A stretch of DNA of 64,000 bases, from positions 1 to 64,000 of the forward strand of contig CAJJKY010000005.1 in the NCBI GenBank assembly GCA_905188195.1, read 5' to 3'. The notes below the pieces were generated by a model. That model searched no databases. It was not told where the DNA came from and was given only the letters and a program-made list of their open reading frames with translations. The stretch's first letter is position 1. Each line of letters opens with the position of its first letter. This stretch comes from Streptococcus parasanguinis. GTDB taxonomy: Bacteria > Bacillota > Bacilli > Lactobacillales > Streptococcaceae. A program made the position numbers and the translations under genes. Of this stretch, positions 56,087 to 64,000 are shown in pieces.

Positions 56087-56986
56087 TTAATATTCTTTTT
56101 CGTTGTATCCGAAATCGGCAAGATCCAATTTCTTATCCCGCCAATTTTTCTTGACTTTCACCCAGGTTTCTAGGAAGACCTTGTCCCCTAGCATGAGCTC
56201 GATATCCTTCCGCGCAAGGGTCCCAATCTTCTTAAGCATGGCGCCACCTTTTCCGATGACAATCCCTTTTTGGCTATCGCGCTCGACCATGATGGTTGCA
56301 CGGATATGGACCTTATCTGTCTCTTCATCCCGCTTCATAGAATCCACTACTACTGCCACAGAGTGAGGAATTTCTTCCCGCGTTAAATGCAAAACCTTTT
56401 CACGGATCATTTCAGAGACCAAGAAGCGCTCTGGGTGATCGGTGATTTGATCGGCAGGGAAATATTGGAAACCTTCTTCTAAGTTTTCACTTAAAATATC
56501 AATCAAACGCGAAACATTGTTTCCTTGGAGGGCTGAAATCGGCACGATTTCCTTGAAATCCATCTGACTACGGAAGTCATCGATTTGCGCCAAGAGTTGG
56601 TCAGGGTGCACCTTGTCGATCTTGTTGACCACCAGAATAACCGGCACCTTAGCAGCCTTGAGACGCTCGATGATCATGTCATCGCCCTTCCCACGTGGTT
56701 CATCTGCTGGCACCATAAAGAGAACGGTATCCACTTCTCGAAGGGTGCTATAGGCCGACTCCACCATGAAGTCTCCAAGCGCTGTCTTTGGTTTGTGAAT
56801 CCCTGGGGTATCGATAAAGACGATCTGTTCCTTATCCGTCGTATAAATCCCCATAATCTTATTGCGCGTTGTCTGCGCCTTGTCACTCATGATGGCAATT
56901 TTTTGCCCCATGACGTGGTTCAAAAACGTTGACTTCCCAACATTGGGACGTCCTAAAATGGCTACAAAGCCTGATTTAAATGTCAT
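56087..56986 (-). CDS. era: GTPase Era
   Basis: Era is an essential GTPase that binds 16S rRNA and assists 30S assembly. The 299-residue protein has G1 [10 protein letters not shown] (residues 12-21), DTPGI, and NKID, then a C-terminal KH domain with the GxxG loop in [21 protein letters not shown] precedes the ATG. It follows dgkA and ybeY in the expected order and is complete. Confidence 0.97.
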   Translation of the reverse strand: MTFKSGFVAILGRPNVGKSTFLNHVMGQKIAIMSDKAQTTRNKIMGIYTTDKEQIVFIDTPGIHKPKTALGDFMVESAYSTLREVDTVLFMVPADEPRGKGDDMIIERLKAAKVPVILVVNKIDKVHPDQLLAQIDDFRSQMDFKEIVPISALQGNNVSRLIDILSENLEEGFQYFPADQITDHPERFLVSEMIREKVLHLTREEIPHSVAVVVDSMKRDEETDKVHIRATIMVERDSQKGIVIGKGGAMLKKIGTLARKDIELMLGDKVFLETWVKVKKNWRDKKLDLADFGYNEKEY

Positions 56987-57015
56987 ATTATCCTTTCACG
57001 AGGGCATACTCCCTC

Positions 57016-57414
57016 TTATCCAAATACCAAGGCCCAGAATTTGGGCACAAAAATCACCAGTCCTGTTAGTAGGGCAAAGCCTGATACGACGAGGACTGCT
57101 CCAGCTGCCATGTCTTTGGCATTCTTTGCCAACATGGAGAAATGGTAGTTACTAGCTAAATCCACCACATTTTCAATGGCTGAATTCATAATTTCAAACG
57201 CAATCACCAAGGTGATGCTGAGCAACAAAAAGAGCCATTCTGTCGCAGAAATCCTAAATACCAAACCAGCAAGAATTGCTACGAGGGCTGATAAGGCATG
57301 CTTGCGCATATTGCGCTCTTCTTTGATCGCAGTGAAAATTCCTGTTATCGCAAACTCCAAGCTTGAAGTGAAGTCCCGATTTTTCCATTTTCGCTTATTG
57401 TCTTGTGAGTCCAT
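57016..57414 (-). CDS. dgkA: diacylglycerol/undecaprenol kinase
   Basis: The 132-residue protein has three membrane helices and the catalytic motif [17 protein letters not shown] (about residues 70-86). In Gram-positives this family phosphorylates undecaprenol or diacylglycerol at the inner membrane. The start overlaps the ybeY 3' end by 20 nt, indicating coupling. The N-terminus has a basic stretch ([12 protein letters not shown]). Confidence 0.93.
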   Translation of the reverse strand: MDSQDNKRKWKNRDFTSSLEFAITGIFTAIKEERNMRKHALSALVAILAGLVFRISATEWLFLLLSITLVIAFEIMNSAIENVVDLASNYHFSMLAKNAKDMAAGAVLVVSGFALLTGLVIFVPKFWALVFG

Positions 57415-57892
57415 AGGCTGTCAAAATCTCTTCCTGTAAGCCAAACATTTCCTTTTCTTCTTCCGGCGTATAGTGATCATAGCCATTGATGTGAAGAAAA
57501 CCATGCACTGCTAAAAATCCCATTTCGCGCTCAAAGCTGTGGCCATATTCTTCGGCTTGCTCACGCGCCTTGTCAATTGAAATAAAGAGCTCACCAATAT
57601 AGGTATCGAATTCCGCCATCATCTCTGCCAATTCTGGATTTTCTGCAAGGTCTTCCTCGTCAAAAGAAATCTCCATCTCTGGCTTGTATTCTAAACTGAT
57701 GACATCCGTCGGACGATCCGTATCACGGTATTCAAGATTTAGTTCATGACTGCGTTCATTGGTTACAAAAGTCACAGCCATTTCCTTGTCTTCTTTCCCA
57801 ATTTTTTGAGCAGCAAATTCTAAAATTTCTTGCGTTTGTTTTAAGATTTCGTCAGAGACTTGACCAGTCTCATCTACCATTTCAATATACAT
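57395..57892 (-). CDS. ybeY: endoribonuclease YbeY
   Basis: YbeY is a single-strand-specific metal-dependent RNase that helps mature 16S rRNA and monitors ribosomes. The 165-residue protein has the metal motif [11 protein letters not shown] (about residues 130-140). I chose ATG 57892 ([12 protein letters not shown]), matching streptococcal YbeY, with GAGGTGAT upstream; a GTG three codons earlier is disfavoured. It is first of the ybeY-dgkA-era series. Confidence 0.95.
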   Translation of the reverse strand: MYIEMVDETGQVSDEILKQTQEILEFAAQKIGKEDKEMAVTFVTNERSHELNLEYRDTDRPTDVISLEYKPEMEISFDEEDLAENPELAEMMAEFDTYIGELFISIDKAREQAEEYGHSFEREMGFLAVHGFLHINGYDHYTPEEEKEMFGLQEEILTAYGLTRQ

Positions 57893-57918
57893 CTGGATCA
57901 CCTCACTATTATCACTTC

Positions 57919-57927
57919 ATTATAGCA
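57919..57927 (-). promoter_or_regulatory. extended -10 promoter of the ybeY series
   Basis: TGC-TATAAT on the minus strand, about 25 nt before the ybeY start. Confidence 0.68.
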
Positions 57928-57929
57928 TA

Positions 57930-57963
57930 AAACCAGCCTATATACTAGATACAGGCTGGTTTT
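57930..57963. terminator. bidirectional terminator between the ABC exporter and ybeY
   Basis: AAACCAGCCT...AGGCTGGTTT stem followed by T-run on each strand. Confidence 0.85.
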
Positions 57964-57988
57964 CAATCTTTTTCTTTGCAGGACAATC

Positions 57989-59725
57989 TTACACCACTGT
58001 TTGCTGGATGGCATTCATCTGGGCATAGATCCCGCCTTGTGCGACTAGTTCCTCGTGTCTACCACGCTCCACAATGCGTCCTTCAGATAAGACTAAGATC
58101 TGATCCGCGTCTTGGATAGTGGACAAGCGATGGGCAATGATAAAGGTGGTCCGGCCCTTTTGCAGGACTGCCATAGCCTTCTGGATGATTTCTTCTGTTT
58201 CCGTATCGATGTGAGAGGTTGCCTCATCCAAAATCAGAATTTGCGGATTCATATAGAGCGTCCGCGCAAAGGAAATCAATTGGCGCTCACCACTTGAAAA
58301 GGCGGATCCTTTTTCTACGACTGGATGGTCGATTCCCTTTTCAAGGCGCTCTACAAAGGGCCAAGCCCCGACTTTTTTCAAGGCATCTTGGACCGCATCC
58401 CGATCAATGTGATCCTGACTCATGGCCACATTACTAGCAATGGTTCCCGTAAATAGATAAGGATCCTGCAGGACAATCCCCATATGGCTTCGTAGGCTTT
58501 CACGAGAGACTTGGCGAATATCTTGACCATCGATCAAAATCGCTCCTTCTTGAGGATCATAAAAACGATAGAGCAGGTTCATAATGGAAGACTTACCCGA
58601 TCCAGTATGACCCACAAGAGCAATGGTTTGCCCAGGACTTGCCTGAAAGGCAATATCTCTCAGAACTGGCTTGCCTTCTTCATAGGCAAATTGAACGTCG
58701 TCAAACACGACTTGAGCTTTTTCTATCTTCAGTTCCGATGCACCATCGGCCTCCAAAGGTTTGTCTAAGAAAGCAAGGACGCGGCTCCCCGTTTCTAAGG
58801 ATCGCCGAATATTCGGAAATTGACGACTAAGATTGGCCATGAGATCAAATAGATTAATCACATAGTTAATATTGATAAATAAGAAACCAGCCGTCACACC
58901 GATATTACCCTCTAGGAAAGAAATCCCAGCGATAGTCAAAATGCCTGCAATCACTAAAAACTTGAGCAATTCCGTCAAGGTCCAAGAAGCAATAGAATCG
59001 GCTAAGAGAATTCGATCATTGGCTCCTAACATCTTCTGAGTAGTGCCTTCAAACTCCTCCACCACACCAGGCTCTTGATGATAGAGCTGAATCATACTAG
59101 CACCATGCAAGAGTTCATTGACCTGGGTATTGACCTCGCTTCTCGCATCAAAGAAATCCTTCATAGGCTGATCCGTCATGACCTTGTAGAGATACTGGAT
59201 CCCATAGAAAATCGGAAAGACCAAACATAAGAGAAGGCCCATCATCGGACTCAGGTAAAAGAGAATCCCTAGGATAAAGAGAAAGCGTACCAAATAGATG
59301 ACTAAAATCATACAAGAGTTATAAAACTGGGTCCGCAAGGTCTCCGTATCATTGACAATTCTTGTCGCGATCTTCCCAGCCGGCTTATCATCAAAATAAG
59401 AAATAGGCAGCCCTTGCATGACTTGAAAGGCTTGGTCTCTCAGACTAGCCGTCACTTGGTTACTTCCATGCAGCAAGATCCGATTTCCCATGTAGCTAAT
59501 CAGCTGCCCCAGGCTCAAGACCAAGAGATAAAAGCCTCCCATCTGAAGCAAGTCCCCTCGCCCGCCACCGTGGGTCAGTGCAGTCAAAGGCCCATCGATC
59601 ATCTTTTGGAGAAGAAAGGGTGACAATTCAGAAAAAATGGTGGCTAGTAAGAGGCAAATAAAGCCAGCAAGAAAGACAGTTGGATAAAGCGTGATCCTAG
59701 ATAATAATCGTTTCAAAACTTTCAT
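57989..59725 (-). CDS. heterodimeric ABC exporter, canonical half
   Basis: The 578-residue half-transporter has six N-terminal helices and an ATPase with Walker A GHTGSGKSS, signature variant FSSGERQLISFARTL and Walker B ILDEATSHID, keeping the catalytic Glu. The signature departs from LSGGQ. Such pairs (PatAB, LmrCD, BmrCD types) expel drugs or lipid-like molecules. I chose ATG 59725, with GAAGGAG just before it inside the partner gene; only one base separates it from the partner's stop. Regulation is from the leader at 61477-61749. Confidence 0.9.
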   Translation of the reverse strand: MKVLKRLLSRITLYPTVFLAGFICLLLATIFSELSPFLLQKMIDGPLTALTHGGGRGDLLQMGGFYLLVLSLGQLISYMGNRILLHGSNQVTASLRDQAFQVMQGLPISYFDDKPAGKIATRIVNDTETLRTQFYNSCMILVIYLVRFLFILGILFYLSPMMGLLLCLVFPIFYGIQYLYKVMTDQPMKDFFDARSEVNTQVNELLHGASMIQLYHQEPGVVEEFEGTTQKMLGANDRILLADSIASWTLTELLKFLVIAGILTIAGISFLEGNIGVTAGFLFININYVINLFDLMANLSRQFPNIRRSLETGSRVLAFLDKPLEADGASELKIEKAQVVFDDVQFAYEEGKPVLRDIAFQASPGQTIALVGHTGSGKSSIMNLLYRFYDPQEGAILIDGQDIRQVSRESLRSHMGIVLQDPYLFTGTIASNVAMSQDHIDRDAVQDALKKVGAWPFVERLEKGIDHPVVEKGSAFSSGERQLISFARTLYMNPQILILDEATSHIDTETEEIIQKAMAVLQKGRTTFIIAHRLSTIQDADQILVLSEGRIVERGRHEELVAQGGIYAQMNAIQQTVV

Positions 59726-59726
59726 C

Positions 59727-61451
59727 TTATTCTCCTTCCTGTTTTTGTTGCCGTTGGTATTGTTCATAATACCAGCCCTCTTGAGCTAATAAATCACTAG
59801 CCCTGCCTTCTTCTACAATCTGCCCTTGATCCAAGACGATGATCCAATCCGCCTGATGAACAGCTGACAAGCGATGGGAAACAATGATGGTCGTCTTGTC
59901 TTTTCGTTCTTTTTGAATGGTGTCAATAATGGCCTGTTCAGTCTTTGCATCCACCGCCGAAAGGGAATCATCTAACAGCAAGAGCTCTGCATCTCTCAAG
60001 AAGGCACGCGCTAGGGAGATCCGTTGTTTTTGACCTCCTGATACAGAGACCCCTTTCTCACCGATCAGGGTGTCCATTCCATGAGACATCCGCTCGAGAT
60101 CATCCGCAAAAGCAGCTTGGGCTACTGCTTCCACTAAGTCTTCTTGGCTGGCTCCTTTTTTACCAAGCGCTATATTCTCACGGATAGACTTGGAGAATAA
60201 AATATGTTCTTGGGAAACATAGCCAATTTTTTCTTCAATCGAGTGTCGCTGATAGTCCACGATCGGTTGCTGGTTGACCAAGAATTCTCCCTCACCAACT
60301 GGGTACTGCCGCAAGAATTGTCGAACCAGGGTAGTCTTTCCTGCACCGGTACGACCAACAATTCCAACCGTCTGTCCTTTCTGAATGGTCCAATCAATGC
60401 CTGACAGGCTTTTTCGCTCAGCAGCAGGATAGCTGAAAGAATAGTCCTTAAACTGCACCAAATCAATCTGCTCTAAGTAGTGAGGACCATCTGGCTCCAG
60501 ATCATCCGTTTCATCAATCACTTCTTTTAATTTTTTATAGGACATTTGACCTGTCTGGTAGACCAAGATCAGGTCCGCCATCATCCACATAGGCTCAATT
60601 AAAAAGACCAAATACAGCTGTAAAGCCAATAACTTACCAAGGCTCAACTGCCCGCTTGCCAGTGACTGGCCTCCAAATAGCAGGAGCAAGACTGTCGAGA
60701 ATCCAATAAACAACAGGGCTAAAGGTCCAAAAGAATACTGGATAGAGGCAATTTTATCCCCCGTTTTGGATAGACTGGCCGTTTTTTTCTGAAACTGTTT
60801 GACCTGTTGATCCCGTCTACTATAGGCCCGCATGACCCGGATCCCTTCGATTGACTCCAAGACTTCATCGTTCAACTGAGCGACCGCTTCCCGGTTTTGC
60901 TCAACATACTCCTCCTGCTTTCTACTCAAAAAATAGGTAGAGACGACGAGGAAGATCATGGGAATAAAGGAAATCAAGGTTAATTGCCAAGAAATGAAAA
61001 ACATGGTCGGAATAATAAAGGCAAACAAGCCACCGCCAAACAGGAGCACCATCATCCCGTAACCAGCCATATCGGCCATCCCATCCACATCTGTCGTGAA
61101 GCGCGTCAAGAGGTCCCCTGAACGGAATTTCTCAAAAAAGGGACGCCGCATGGCTACTAGCTTACGAAACGCTTGTCCCTGAAGGGTTGCCTTGAAATGG
61201 ACTGACGACTGAAAGAGTCGCAACTGCCAATAAAAAGCCGTTAGATAATTGAGGATGGCTGATCCTACCAAGAGGACCATATCCCATACAAAGTTGGATT
61301 GCGTCAGCGTCCGCTGACTCAAATGATCCACTAAGCGCTGGATGACTTGCGTCGGGATCAATAAGGTGTAATCATAAAGAATCAGGACCATAGCGATCTT
61401 CACATATCGCCACTTGCGCTCCCTGATATACTCCCAAATAGCTCTGATCAT
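59727..61451 (-). CDS. heterodimeric ABC exporter, degenerate half
   Basis: The 574-residue half-transporter has the ABC exporter membrane domain (RERKWRYVKIAMVLILYDYTLL at the start) and an ATPase with Walker A GRTGAGKTT and signature VSGGQKQRISLARAF. Walker B reads LLLLDDSLSAVD, so the catalytic Glu is Asp: this half forms the inactive site of a heterodimer with the downstream protein. AAAGGAG precedes the ATG. It is first in the operon, directly behind two terminators and a leader peptide. The ligand is unknown; multidrug export is likely. Confidence 0.91.
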   Translation of the reverse strand: MIRAIWEYIRERKWRYVKIAMVLILYDYTLLIPTQVIQRLVDHLSQRTLTQSNFVWDMVLLVGSAILNYLTAFYWQLRLFQSSVHFKATLQGQAFRKLVAMRRPFFEKFRSGDLLTRFTTDVDGMADMAGYGMMVLLFGGGLFAFIIPTMFFISWQLTLISFIPMIFLVVSTYFLSRKQEEYVEQNREAVAQLNDEVLESIEGIRVMRAYSRRDQQVKQFQKKTASLSKTGDKIASIQYSFGPLALLFIGFSTVLLLLFGGQSLASGQLSLGKLLALQLYLVFLIEPMWMMADLILVYQTGQMSYKKLKEVIDETDDLEPDGPHYLEQIDLVQFKDYSFSYPAAERKSLSGIDWTIQKGQTVGIVGRTGAGKTTLVRQFLRQYPVGEGEFLVNQQPIVDYQRHSIEEKIGYVSQEHILFSKSIRENIALGKKGASQEDLVEAVAQAAFADDLERMSHGMDTLIGEKGVSVSGGQKQRISLARAFLRDAELLLLDDSLSAVDAKTEQAIIDTIQKERKDKTTIIVSHRLSAVHQADWIIVLDQGQIVEEGRASDLLAQEGWYYEQYQRQQKQEGE

Positions 61452-61476
61452 ATATTCTCCTTTTCAAAATGGCACA

Positions 61477-61525
61477 GAAAAACCCAAGCAAGGAGCTGAG
61501 AGCAGTCTCAGTCCACACTTGGGCC
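61477..61525 (-). terminator. second (attenuator) terminator before the ABC exporter
   Basis: On the minus strand CCCAAG-tgt-GGA-CTGAGA-ctgc-TCTCAG-c-TCC-ttg-CTTGGG followed by TTTTT. It lies in the leader, 25 nt before the exporter start, and uses the same CCCAAG/CTTGGG arms as the first terminator. Confidence 0.78.
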
Positions 61526-61571
61526 TTCTGATACCTATCACCAATTCAGTTAAGGCAGGTAAAAATGCATA

Positions 61572-61607
61572 CAAAAAACCCAAGACAGACTCCTCCATCT
61601 TGGGTTC
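61572..61607 (-). terminator. first (attenuator) terminator before the ABC exporter
   Basis: AACCCAAGA...TCTTGGGTT followed by six T on the minus strand, placed 11 nt after the leader ORF stop. Confidence 0.82.
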
Positions 61608-61617
61608 CATTTATAGT

Positions 61618-61689
61618 TTACATCGAACTCAACTGAGATTGGAGAAGCTGTGTATTCAATTGTGTCATCAAAACATCTACTTTGTTCAT
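61618..61689 (-). CDS. 23-residue leader peptide of the ABC exporter operon
   Basis: The ORF reads MNKVDVLMTQLNTQLLQSQL then SSM and stop. AAAGGAG precedes its ATG by 9 nt, better than many real genes here. It is Leu- and Gln-rich, with no signal or known family. It sits between promoter and terminators of an exporter operon, like the BmrB (YheJ) leader of B. subtilis bmrCD. The likely role is that its translation controls the fold of the downstream terminators. It is too small to be sure that it is made. Confidence 0.72.
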   Translation of the reverse strand: MNKVDVLMTQLNTQLLQSQLSSM

Positions 61690-61720
61690 GATGGTTTTCT
61701 CCTTTCTCTTTGTTGTTCTA

Positions 61721-61749
61721 ACTTTACCACGTATTTCCTTGCTTGTCAA
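61721..61749 (-). promoter_or_regulatory. promoter of the ABC exporter leader
   Basis: A perfect TTGACA (61744-61749), 17-nt spacer and TAAAGT (61721-61726). The leader ORF starts about 30 nt downstream. Confidence 0.82.
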
Positions 61750-61799
61750 CGCTTTTTTGAAAATTATTGAAAAAAGCCGGACTTTTAAAGATGGACTTG

Positions 61800-61830
61800 C
61801 AAAAAAGAAGCCTAGATCTTCTCTAAGCTT
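61800..61830 (-). terminator. tRNA-Thr terminator
   Basis: GAAGC-TTAGA-gaaga-TCTA-g-GCTTC followed by six T on the minus strand, about 14 nt after the tRNA. Confidence 0.8.
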
Positions 61831-61843
61831 CTCTCTTCTGCTA

Positions 61844-61916
61844 TGCTAGTTGCCGGGATTGAACCGGCGACCTCATCCTTACCATGGATGCGCTCTACCG
61901 ACTGAGCTAAACCAGC
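61844..61916 (-). tRNA. tRNA-Thr (GGU anticodon)
   Basis: The 73-nt cloverleaf starts GCTGGTT and its acceptor pairs with AACTAGC (one G-T). The D arm contains TAGCTCAGTCGGTAGAGC; the anticodon stem CATCC/GGATG encloses loop ATGGTAA, giving GGU; the T arm is CCGGTTCAATCCCGG. Discriminator A; CCA is not encoded. It reads ACC and ACU. Confidence 0.97.
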
Positions 61917-61927
61917 AGTACCTATCT

Positions 61928-61957
61928 ACTATATCATGGAGATAGGTCTTTTGTCAA
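61928..61957 (-). promoter_or_regulatory. tRNA-Thr promoter
   Basis: TTGACA (61952-61957), 18-nt spacer, TATAGT (61928-61933) directly before the tRNA. Confidence 0.8.
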
Positions 61958-61966
61958 TATCCTGAC

Positions 61967-62536
61967 TCATTTTTCTGCCAAATATTCTTCCTTAGTGAGG
62001 ACATAATGAACTCTCGTCACCATTCTCCCTTCTTCATGCAAGTCTAGCATCGCGTAGGGCTCCTCGTGAGAATATTTCATACCTGATTTGGCCATCACCC
62101 GTCCAGAAGCTGGGTTGTCCTGATCATGAACAGCAATGAGCTTGTTCATCCCTAACTGTTCAAAAGCCAAGGCAATGACTGCCTTGGTAGCCTCTGTCGC
62201 AAGACCCTGGGTCCAATAGTCTTTATTCAGAACATAGCCGATACTCCCCTTCTTCAGACAAAGATCCAAATCCAGTAAATCAATCGTCCCGATAAATTTT
62301 CCATTTTCTTTGAGCTCGATCCCCCATTTTCCAAGTGGGCTCGCTAGGTAAAAGAGGGCAATATTATTACGCGTCTCTCCTAGACTTTGATTGGTTGGAA
62401 AAGTGTAGCGCGTAACAGCTTCATCAGAAGCATACTCAAACATAGCCGGTGCATCTTCAAGAGTAACCGGACGCAAGTGCAAACGCTCAGTCTCTATTTC
62501 TCGATAAGCCGCTAACTTCACATATAAATTTTCCAT
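61967..62536 (-). CDS. GNAT family N-acetyltransferase (RimJ/RimL-like)
   Basis: The 189-residue protein has the RimJ/RimL-type opening ETERLHLRPVTLEDAPAMFEYA, the strand-rich middle FIGTIDLLDLD, and the acetyl-CoA loop YWTQGLATEATKAVIALAFEQ (about 110-130). Substrate (protein N-terminus, amino acid or small molecule) cannot be told. It stands alone next to the tRNA, in minus orientation, with GGAGTG upstream of ATG. Confidence 0.87.
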   Translation of the reverse strand: MENLYVKLAAYREIETERLHLRPVTLEDAPAMFEYASDEAVTRYTFPTNQSLGETRNNIALFYLASPLGKWGIELKENGKFIGTIDLLDLDLCLKKGSIGYVLNKDYWTQGLATEATKAVIALAFEQLGMNKLIAVHDQDNPASGRVMAKSGMKYSHEEPYAMLDLHEEGRMVTRVHYVLTKEEYLAEK

Positions 62537-62601
62537 TTGACACTCCTTCTTTAGGGATTAGTTTAGCAAATAACCTAAAGGAAGGCAAGCTCAATTTTTT
62601 C

Positions 62602-62630
62602 TTGCTTTTTAACCCACTTTTCTATACAAT
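62602..62630 (+). promoter_or_regulatory. ald promoter
   Basis: TTGCTT (62602-62607), 17-nt spacer, TACAAT (62625-62630); leader of about 100 nt. Confidence 0.7.
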
Positions 62631-62660
62631 AAAATCAATCAAAACAATCGGATAAGGAGT

Positions 62661-62708
62661 AAAAAGGTCATTGAGTCAAGAGAGCAATCTCACACTAATG
62701 GCCTTTTT
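62661..62708 (+). promoter_or_regulatory. terminator-like hairpin in the ald leader
   Basis: AAAAAGGTCATT (62661-62672) pairs with AATGGCCTTTTT (62697-62708), a 12-bp stem with one G-U, between promoter and start codon. It may act as attenuator or mRNA-stabilising structure. Confidence 0.55.
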
Positions 62709-62736
62709 ACACCTAAATCTGAGCAAGGAGGCAAAA

Positions 62737-63849
62737 ATGCTCATTGGAATTCCAAAAGAAATTAAAAACAACGAAAATCGGGTCGGTCTGACACCTGCAG
62801 GCGTACAAAGCTTGGTGAAGAAAGGACATCAAGTTTTGGTGGAAACAAATGCTGGACTTGGTTCTGGCTTTGCGGATGAAGATTATACTAAGCAAGGGGC
62901 AACTATCGTTGCGACTGCTACAGAAGCTTGGGCCGCTGAGATGGTGGTCAAAGTCAAAGAACCTCTTGCTGAAGAATATGGCTTCCTTCGTGAAGACCTC
63001 TTGCTCTTCACCTACTTGCATATGGCTGCCGCACCTGAATTAGCAGATGCTATGGTCGCAGCCAAGACAACTGGAGTGGCCTACGAAACCGTTCGAGATT
63101 TAGATGGACAGTTGCCACTCTTGGTACCAATGAGTGAGGTTGCTGGACGGATGGCCGTGCAAATCGGTGCTCACTTCCTGACCAAACAAGAAGGTGGATC
63201 AGGAGTCCTCCTAGGTGGGGTGCCAGGTGTTCCCAAAGGAAAAGTTACCATCATCGGAGGCGGGGTCGTTGGAACCCACGCGGCTCGTATTGCCCTTGGA
63301 CTAGGTGCCCAAGTGACCATCTTAGATATCAGTGCTAAACGTTTGGCTGTTCTGGAAGATGTCTTTGGTCACCAAATCCAAACCCTTATGTCCAATCCAT
63401 TTAACATTGAAGCCAGCGTCCGTGATGCCGATGTTGTCATCGGAGCTGTCTTGATTCCTGGTGCTAAAGCTCCTAAATTAGTGACAGACGATATGGTTAA
63501 ACAAATGCGTCCCGGTTCAGTCATCGTGGACGTAGCTGTGGACCAAGGTGGGGTTATTGAAACAGCAGACCGTGTCACAACGCATACGGAGCCAGTTTAC
63601 GAAAAACATGGCGTGCTCCACTATGCCGTTGCCAATATCCCAGGGGCTGTCGCTCGTACCTCTACTATCGCCCTTACCAATGTGACCCTTCCTTATGTTG
63701 AATCCCTAGCTAACAATGGTTTTCACAAGGCAATTGACCTCGACGAAGGCCTACGCCAAGGGGTCACTACTTACCAAGGCCATATCACAAGCCAACCCGT
63801 TGCTACTGGTTTAGAGCGTGACTTCACACCAATTGATGAATTGGTTTAA
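62737..63849 (+). CDS. ald: alanine dehydrogenase
   Basis: Ald interconverts alanine and pyruvate with NAD and ammonia. The 370-residue protein starts [20 protein letters not shown] (the family opening), has the Rossmann motif [20 protein letters not shown] (about 174-193) and the conserved AVDQGG. AAGGAGG lies 5 nt before this ATG. An in-frame TTG at 62671 with a second AAGGAG upstream would add 22 residues not seen in the family, so I rejected it. A hairpin lies in the leader. Confidence 0.95.
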   Translation: MLIGIPKEIKNNENRVGLTPAGVQSLVKKGHQVLVETNAGLGSGFADEDYTKQGATIVATATEAWAAEMVVKVKEPLAEEYGFLREDLLLFTYLHMAAAPELADAMVAAKTTGVAYETVRDLDGQLPLLVPMSEVAGRMAVQIGAHFLTKQEGGSGVLLGGVPGVPKGKVTIIGGGVVGTHAARIALGLGAQVTILDISAKRLAVLEDVFGHQIQTLMSNPFNIEASVRDADVVIGAVLIPGAKAPKLVTDDMVKQMRPGSVIVDVAVDQGGVIETADRVTTHTEPVYEKHGVLHYAVANIPGAVARTSTIALTNVTLPYVESLANNGFHKAIDLDEGLRQGVTTYQGHITSQPVATGLERDFTPIDELV

Positions 63850-63880
63850 ACTATCATATATTTAAAGAATTACCATCGAA

Positions 63881-63970
63881 AAAACAAGTTATTTTGAGTT
63901 TTTTAAATCATCTTTAGAGACTTTCCGCCGTGAGAAAAGTGCTTGAAACAATTTAGTTTCGAGCACTCGG
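63881..63970 (+). repeat. repeat B copy 1
   Basis: AAAACAAGTTA then ACTTTCCGCCGTGAGAAAAGTG match the copy at 32051-32121. Here the middle is GTGCTTGAAAC-aattta-GTTTCGAGCAC, an 11-bp stem (one G-U), where the other copy carries repeat A. Confidence 0.6.
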
Positions 63971-63998
63971 AATAATTGAGACCTTAGGCTCAATTATT
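63971..63998 (+). terminator. hairpin downstream of ald at the window edge
   Basis: AATAATTGAG-accttagg-CTCAATTATT, a perfect 10-bp stem. Whether a T-run follows cannot be seen. Confidence 0.6.
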
Positions 63999-64000
63999 AG

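Noticed and set aside
62671..62736. TTG start giving a 22-residue ald extension
   Set aside because: The family begins [10 protein letters not shown], and AAGGAGG precedes that ATG; the region before it is a hairpin.

Overview
The window comes from a viridans-group Streptococcus, most likely of the mitis/sanguinis/parasanguinis type. The evidence is the gene content and order (vicRKX, rnc-smc, ccpA/pepQ, cpoA-lafA, ybeY-dgkA-era-mutM-coaE-pmrA-rpmG-secG-rnr-smpB), strong AAGGAG ribosome sites, TATAAT and TGn-TATAAT promoters, and a sortase LPXTG protein. The species call is inference. Almost everything is ordinary chromosome, with accessory or rearranged patches inside it.

Region by region. 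1-1060: the 3' end of a Thr-rich LPXTG wall protein and a ~176-bp intergenic repeat (family A). 1060-6500: a cyclase/MetE-like operon, a YdbC protein, two U32 proteins probably for tRNA wobble-uridine hydroxylation, and a small membrane protein behind a perfect VicR-type box. 6600-12700: hprK-lgt-DUF948-YtxH, a PspC-type envelope pair, sprT and tex. 12850-16400: a permease operon and zwf. 16480-23970: ftsY, two HAD phosphatases, smc and rnc. 24000-28900: AT-rich accessory genes, including two paralogous membrane-anchored proteins, placed between rnc and vicX, which are neighbours in related species. 28990-31860: the vicRKX cell-wall signalling operon. 31860-34000: repeats, a vestige of a thrS 3' end and a DUF389 membrane protein. 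34000-36700: thrS, a small membrane gene and a threonine T-box leader. 36700-41450: glycolipid synthases, ccpA and pepQ with a cre site. 41500-49100: an Rrf2 regulator, a phosphoesterase, an FtsX-type ABC transporter, mntH and a TetR regulator. 49200-57900: a long housekeeping operon from ybeY down to tehB. 57990-61750: a heterodimeric ABC exporter behind a leader-peptide/terminator region. 61840-64000: tRNA-Thr, a GNAT acetyltransferase and alanine dehydrogenase.

The most interesting signals are regulatory and structural. The ABC exporter is preceded by a promoter, a 23-codon ORF with a good ribosome site and two terminators built from the same CCCAAG/CTTGGG arms, which is the layout of an antibiotic-responsive attenuator. 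A threonine T-box drives an unknown membrane protein before it reaches thrS. A DUF389 gene lies between two copies of the thrS 3' end, suggesting insertion there. Three genes (a U32 protein, tex, cpoA) have a TATAAT box only 6-7 nt before the start codon and may be made from leaderless mRNAs. pmrA has its conserved N-terminus encoded but no standard start codon. Functions were assigned from recalled family knowledge and visible motifs; no database search was possible.
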